64,000 nt of DNA from Chloranthus sessilifolius. Lineage: Eukaryota; Streptophyta; Magnoliopsida; Chloranthales; Chloranthaceae. The position numbers and the translations under genes were made by a program. Shown here piece after piece: positions 58,561 through 64,000 of this stretch. Every line of letters starts with the position of its first letter. Within the stretch, counting starts at the first letter, position 1. The stretch covers positions 103,727,097 to 103,791,096 of the forward strand of contig CM037590.1 of assembly GCA_021018995.1 (NCBI GenBank), read 5' to 3'. The notes beneath the pieces were generated by a model that searched no databases, had not been told where the DNA came from, and saw only the letters and a list, made by a program, of their open reading frames with translations.

Positions 58561-59147
58561 TCAGCCCCTTCTCGGGCTGTTCTTCTAAATCTTTTTCTTT
58601 CTATTTTTCTTTCTTTTCTATCATTTTAATTTGATAATTTAACCCATCTCCCCTGGAGTTAATGAACAATAATGTACTCATTTAAATCTAGCTAAAACTC
58701 ACTTGAAATTAATCTCCTAATTGATTGACTTGTTGGTTTAATGACTAGGGCTCCAAGCTTTAACTCCAATCACATTGAATCCGGCATTTATTGCTCAATC
58801 CCGTCTTAAATTTGCAATGTGCCTCAACCTCCCTAGCATTCGCCCTTCTCTACTCTCTCTCTCTCTTCTTAACTTCTCTCACCAACCAAACAAGATAAAT
58901 AACTTCTCTTTAGGTTATCAACCCTTATAACTCCTCTTCAGCTTTGGTGTTAAGCACATACACCAGAAATATGTGTATGTGACCCTTAACTAACCTGTAA
59001 CTCCATGCTTATGTCACATTCACATCACATTAAAACATTCCTTCTTAAGTCCACTGTTTGATCATCACTTGGTCAAACCTACGACCAATCGGGCATGGAT
59101 CCCGAGGTCACTATTCAGCGCTCAATTTTTGGAGATATTACAAAAGA

Positions 59148-60499
59148 TCTAGTTCTAAAAGAAGAAAATAAAAGTATCCTAATATAACTCTAATTATTAA
59201 TTTTATCTTTCCTTGCTTTAGTTAGTTGATGCGCTTCCGGATTGTTCTTTCTTTAGTAGTAACAGAGTCCTTCGGATTGTCTTTGTCAATCTTCTCAGAT
59301 CCGTTGTTCACTAAACTCCTAATTATAGAGATCTTCTAATTTTGGATATGAGAGAGTTATCTTTCACTCACGTGATCAGCAGCAACAATAGTAGGAAAGC
59401 TTCTTTTCTTGAAAATCGTTATTTTTCTGGAAAATCGTTTATTACGATTTTCTCTCTTTCATAGCTTCTCCTTATAAAATCGATAATCACGATTTTCTAT
59501 TTCTCAAAGCTTCCTCCTAGTTAATAATTCTCTGAATTATGCTTTATTGTTTTTCTCTTTTTGTCGCTTTTACAGAATCGTTAATTACGATTTTCTGGCT
59601 TTCAGTAGCAGAAAGTCGTCTTTTTCGCTCAATTGACTTTCTTATTACTTTTTGAGTTCATTTTGTCAAAGATTAACACTTAGGCTCTCTTTTACTGCTT
59701 GTCTCTAATATCTGCACATCAGTATCTTATTAGTAGCAAACTAAGTCCTAGCAATACTAAGTTAAGGGTGATGAAAATGGTAAATTATGTGACGATCAAC
59801 CGCCATGCATAAATAGAAATAACTCTTAAATTAGAAGTTTTGCACTGTACGGATTTGAGAAGATTGGAGAAAGAATTCTGAAGATCTCTGCTGTTATAAA
59901 ATAGGAAAGAACCCAACGCGCATCTACTATTTAAATCAAGGAAGATTAGGATTAGGAAATTTATTGTTATTAGGAATATTTTGTTTTATTAGTTTACTTT
60001 TATTAAGAGTCGAATAATGTAAACCGACCCCTTATGATCTATAAATAAGAGGATTCGACATCTAGAATAATATATGGATGGTCTCTCAGTCCAATTGACA
60101 ACTAAGGTTGGGATTCCTGAAGATTACCTTAGCTTAGTTTAGTTTAGATATCCAAGGTTTCTCGAGAGCAATTGATGACTGTGATTGGAGACTGGAAGAT
60201 TAGAATAGAGTATCCATGTTTCTCAAGAGCAATTGACACCTACAATTGAGAGATGAAAGATTAATTTTTTATTGCTTTCTAGTTTAGATTTGTTATTTTC
60301 TTTTATTGCTTTGTAAACATCTGATAGTTTTTTATTTTAATTGACGATTAAGATTGAGAATTTGAAAGATTAGTGTAATGGTATTTTATTTTTCATCTTA
60401 AGCTTTCTAGTGTTTGATTGACGCCCAAATTCTGAAAAGTTACTGATTAGTATAGATCTATATTGAAAAAAATTTTGACTGACGCCCAAATTTTGAAAG
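59148..60499. repeat. Old flank of C: continuation of G1 and inverted relative G2
   Basis: 59148-59760 continues the sequence cut by C at 25030 and contains repeated words around ACGATTTT. From about 60035 a plus-strand TATA-like GATCTATAAATAAGAGG is followed by blocks GAGCAATTGATGACTG..GGAAGAT and TTGACGCCCAAATTTTGAAA. This is the same layout as G1 in the opposite orientation. Element E begins at 60500 and cuts it. No coding frame is supported. Confidence 0.5.
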
Positions 60500-62997
60500 T
60501 GTGATAGCCCGGATTACGGCATCCCAAAACTTGTGCCGTCATATCGACACAAAGGCCGTTTTCGGAATACACCGAACACTTGACACATCCACACGCAAAG
60601 CAGAACAAAGCATATAGTATAACTACATAGATAAAGTTGTCATAAAGAAAATAAATCTCCATTTCTATATTTTAACAAACTAAACAAAATGATCCCAAAA
60701 GACGGTTCTAATCCCATGCCAATCGCATGAGCAAAAGAATTGAACCAAACCATCAGTGACAACCTAAAGTCACCCAAGGATGGTTCACCAAAATATAGCA
60801 TCCCAATATTTACAAAATTCTAAGTCATATTGGTCGGACGTACCAAGCCTTATAAAACAATCGTCAAAATAAGCATAGCAAAGTCTGCTAAAAGAAATCC
60901 TCGGGAGGGGGCTCAGTCTCCTCCAAAAGCTTATACAAAGGGTCCGCCAAATCTAGATCATCAGTACCCACATCAATCCTTGAACCTGTGACGTATAGTC
61001 GAAGGGTGAGCTATATCATAGCTCAATAGGGAAAAATAATAGTATGCATATCTTTCACATCTTACATATCTTTCATGACATAAATCAAAACATAATTTCT
61101 ATAATAAAAATCACAAGTGGAAAGCATAGAAATGGGCAAGACGAATCATGGATGCATGTCTCAAAACCACACTTAACGAAATTTCAAAGCTTATTCATGT
61201 TTCACATACTTAAGACATTAGCAAAGAAAGAACTTAAAGTTGATCACTTAAATAGTCCCTCAAGCAATATAGCATCGAGCCCCGCTGAAAATATCCTCCA
61301 TCGTCATTCATATGAACCCTTTTTATACGAAGTACGAAATGCCCAAGCTCCTTCGACTAGGAGAATTATGTCGAACAAAGTGTTTCCACATACTAGAAAT
61401 CGAAGAACGGATATCCCGCCGTACCAGAGCACAATTTGTACGAATATCCCGTCGTACTGGCCACGGATATCCCACCGTGTCGATTGGGTATCCACATAAT
61501 CTTAAATCAAAGTGCACATATTACTTATAGTTATTCGCCGTGAGTTTGTGATAATTATAATAATTCAAAGTTCTCAAGATTTCACTCACATATCCGTTCC
61601 CATACTTGTTGATGTCTCAAACATAATCACATCCTCTTGATGTCACATACATATTTCACATGGTGTATGCACACACACACGTATCTTTTCTATTTGGTGC
61701 ACATGCGTATAGAGTTTACATATTCGAAAGCTTATGAATGAAAATCATGTTGATACGAAGACAAATTGAAGAACACACACATCTTATTATCGCATCACTA
61801 CACACATGTTAGTTGAAATCAGATATACATGCATAAAAAATATTCCCAACCTCACACGAGGTCACACGTATTCCTCTTAGCTCAAATTAGCTCAACCAAG
61901 TCCAAGGTTCAAGCTCATTCCTAACATACATGAATTCATAAGCAAAACGTCATCAATGACGAAAAACAGAAGATATAAAGCCTCTCTAAAGTTCTCCCTT
62001 GAAAAACAAAACAAGACCCTAAAGCTGCCAAAAATTGATCGGTCGAACCCCAAATCAACTGATCGGTTTTCCAAATCGATCGGTTGAATAAATTTCGACC
62101 GATCGATTTTCCTTAGGAAAACCATACCCTCTTTCTTCACACTAAAACCAATCAGTCGATTTCCCAATCGACCAGTCGGTTTCCAAAATCAACCGGTCGA
62201 TTTGAAATCGACTAGTTGAATTCCCCAGAACTAAATTCCCACATTCTTTATTTTGTGAAAATTGACCGATAGGTATCCTTTCGACCAGTTGGTTTTCAAA
62301 TTCGATCGGTCAGTTTCGTTCAGAAACCTACAGATTTAATAACTTGACAAAATCAATCGGTTGATTTTACAAATCGACTGGTCAATTTTACAAATCGACT
62401 GGTCGATTTTGTCAATTTTCACCCAACTCGGGATGAACTTCTCCCACTCATTTTCCCCTCAATTTCTCATCATCTCATCATAAATTTTCTCACTCAAATG
62501 CATAACTAAACTAAATCATTTATTCCATACAAAATTTACATAGAGTTCCACCTTTTAATCGATCAATTCCTTGATCAAGGTTCTCACGCACAACTAGGGC
62601 TTCGTAGCTCGAAGCTTGAATTCCAGATGATACAAATCTCACAATTAATACACCGCATTAACTTTTCATACGCACCCTCACCTCACCGTATTGATTTCTC
62701 CTCACTCTTCTCTCTCTCTCTCTTAATAACTGTCTCATCAACTAATTCATAAGAGAATTAAATTCTCTTAAGGTTTGCTTCCTTATATGTTACCTTAGGC
62801 TTAGGTGTTAATAATATACACCATTACTAGGTGTGTCCTAGCTTACACAAAGGTCCACACAATATCCCTCATTCCTATTTCACCTATCTTACTACCTTCC
62901 ATGACTTACCCATCTTTTTAACACGGTTAGGTACGTAACCAGTCGGGCACACAAACTGAGGTGTACTGTTCAAGGGTAAAATTTTTGGGGCATCACA
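60500..62997 (-). repeat. 3' LTR of element E
   Basis: 2,498 bp from TGTGATAGCCC to GGGGCATCACA. On the right the minus strand reads CTATGGAGGGGAGAA, a polypurine tract, so this is the 3' LTR of a minus-strand element. It has a TATA box (minus strand ACATATAAGGAAGC, near 62780-62793), the hairpin block (60984-61034), a three-copy GGATATCCCGCCGTACC repeat (61406-61493) and its own palindrome array. The other LTR lies beyond the window. Confidence 0.85.
62034..62415. repeat. CYRG-centred palindrome array in the E LTR
   Basis: About 14 sites of the form AATCGACYRGTCGATT or decayed versions, with spacings of 19-21 bp where clear (for example 62150-62215). The arms are the same as in A/B and C but the four central bases differ. 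Confidence 0.85.
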
Positions 62998-63420
62998 TTC
63001 TCCCCTCCATAGGGATTTTTGTCCCCGAAAATTGACTAAGGTATCCTAGTTTGTCACTTGCTACGGAGACAAGGATTCATAAATTGAAGGTCCCAAATAA
63101 TCACACATGGTTTTCCCTATTAGAGAACCCAATCCTTTAACGATGACTCATCAAGTCTTAACTAAAATAAAATGCTAGCCAAGGCTAGATCTACACAAAA
63201 CTTACGATTAACACACCAACAAATTTAAAGGTGTCTATCATTCACATCAAAAAGTTATAGACATAACATTAGGGGGGCTGGCAACCATGCCTCAATAGTT
63301 AAAAGCTTATAAGTTCGACCTATATTACTTACAACATTTTTTTTTTTTCAAAAAGAAATCACAGAATAGCTCAACACATCCCAAGCTACAAAATAAACCC
63401 ACATTCCCTTACTAATACGC
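62998..63420 (-). other. Element E 3' untranslated region
   Basis: Polypurine tract at 62998-63012, then AT-rich sequence with a poly-T run near 63339-63349. Nothing else is recognised. Confidence 0.6.
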
Positions 63421-64000
63421 TCAACCCACCGTATCACTCGACTGCTCATCAGTAGGTCCCGCCTCAGCCTCCACAGCTATCTCATCTCTAACTGCCTCGA
63501 CAGGCGTATGCACTCCAGTGGTAAAGTACCATGGATCTTGTACCGAAGCACGAGCATCCGCGAGCTGTGACTTGTAGTCCGTCGGATACAGCTGCCGCAT
63601 CACCCGCGTAAAAACATCCTCATGGTAGTCCATCCTGCGATGTAACCTCTGATTGCTCTCCTTGAGTTGGTTCATGCGAGCGAGAAAATCGTCAAGTGTA
63701 GCTGAGGCCGGCTGAGGTGGCGAAGGTGCATGGAACTGAGCTTGTTGCTGAACTAGCAGTTCATGTTATGGTGGCATAGGTTGTCCTTGCTCTGGTTCAT
63801 GTTCTTATTGTTCACGTTCTTGTGGTGCCACATGTATGCGTGGCACTACTTGCTCACCAGGAGGAAGAACCTTTTTCAATTTGCTATAGGTTTGATTCCA
63901 ATCCAAGAAAGTATACACTGCCACGTGGTCATTTGCTTTCGGTTCCTCATCCAAAATTCTATACTCTTTATCATCAGAGTAATCCTCAATCATACTTAAC
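63421..64000 (-). pseudogene. Element E aORF, C-terminal part (runs off the window)
   Basis: The frame 63993-63805 has MIEDYSDDKEYRILDEEPKA, then TFLDWNQTYSKLKKVLPPGE. After two stops near 63800 and 63760, the C-terminal frame 63675-63421 has MNQLKESNQRLHRRMDYHED and YPTDYKSQLADARA, and an acidic end. It aligns in order with the last part of the B aORF (DWNKTYNQLKKSL ... NNRQLSRHLDYHE ... YPLDYLHHMAATRA). The N-terminal globular part lies outside. Confidence 0.8.

Larger units (their letters stand above)
25036..59142 (-). mobile_element. Element C: Tekay-like chromovirus with two nested insertions
   Basis: The outer LTRs start at 25036 and end at 59142, flanked by the 5-bp duplication AAAGA (25031-25035, 59143-59147). 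Without the insertions D (15,481 bp) and F (6,010 bp) and their duplications, C is about 12.6 kb, close to the 12.2 kb of B. Minus-strand order: LTR, PBS, gag, pol, palindrome array, aORF, polypurine tract, LTR. Its LTRs differ at roughly one base in ten where I compared them, so it is older than D, whose LTRs differ much less. Confidence 0.9.
50721..59142 (-). repeat. 5' LTR of element C, split by element F
   Basis: LTR sequence at 50721-52056 and 58067-59142 joins to about 2.4 kb and matches the 3' LTR at 25036-27574. The break is at GTTCC, duplicated at 52052-52056 and 58067-58071. The promoter (TATA box near 58920) and start lie on one side of F and the distal LTR on the other, so normal transcription of C would be disrupted. 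Confidence 0.9.

Overview
The window looks like repeat-dense intergenic DNA from a seed plant with a large genome. The evidence is plant-type Ty3/gypsy retrotransposons of two lineages (a Tekay/Del-like chromovirus and an Athila-like lineage), MITEs, a hAT-type element with an 8-bp target duplication, a decayed LINE, and a fragment of a plant histone H2B gene. I see no intact host gene, tRNA or rRNA. The species cannot be told from the sequence.

Layout. 1-3908: old flank with a decayed LINE split by a 425-bp MITE, a 5' fragment of H2B, two fold-back elements (the second split by a hAT-like element with a perfect target-site duplication, TSD) and an (AT)n tract. 3909-22094: two chromovirus copies in tandem on the minus strand that share one LTR (A: 3909-9898; B: 9899-22094). 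22095-25030: remnants of other LTR-type elements with three short palindromes. 25036-59142: a 12.6-kb chromovirus (C, minus strand, TSD AAAGA) opened by two younger insertions. These are a 15.5-kb Athila-like element D at 28795-44275 (TSD TCGAG), inside a downstream ORF of C, and a gag-pol-less Athila relative F at 52057-58066 (TSD GTTCC), inside the 5' LTR of C. 59148-60499: older remnant. 60500-64000: LTR and 3' coding end of a fourth chromovirus (E) that runs off the window.

Shared design. Every element whose 3' part is visible carries an accessory ORF (aORF) between pol and the 3' LTR. It has a basic or low-complexity N-terminus, a globular domain with a motif like YPRMVRLFYQN, a Pro-rich linker and a short C-terminal helical segment. 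In A, B and C the aORF has its own TATA box and a 5'-leader splice donor. Directly upstream lies an array of short palindromes, and the same array recurs in the LTR. The palindrome differs by family: A/B have TCGA at the centre of AATCGA-NNNN-TCGATT, C has TTAA, E has CYRG, and D/F use a TTCGAAAAG-type site. Where I counted start to start, sites sit about 20-21 bp apart, sometimes 31 bp, i.e. whole multiples of the DNA helical turn. I infer a possible element-encoded, self-recognising DNA-binding system. This is the main candidate for something new and is untested.

Most coding regions are broken by stops, frameshifts or deletions. D is the best preserved, with a complete integrase catalytic triad and an intact gag zinc knuckle. 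D also has an unusual left end: an inverted partial LTR, so both outer termini are the same U3 end.
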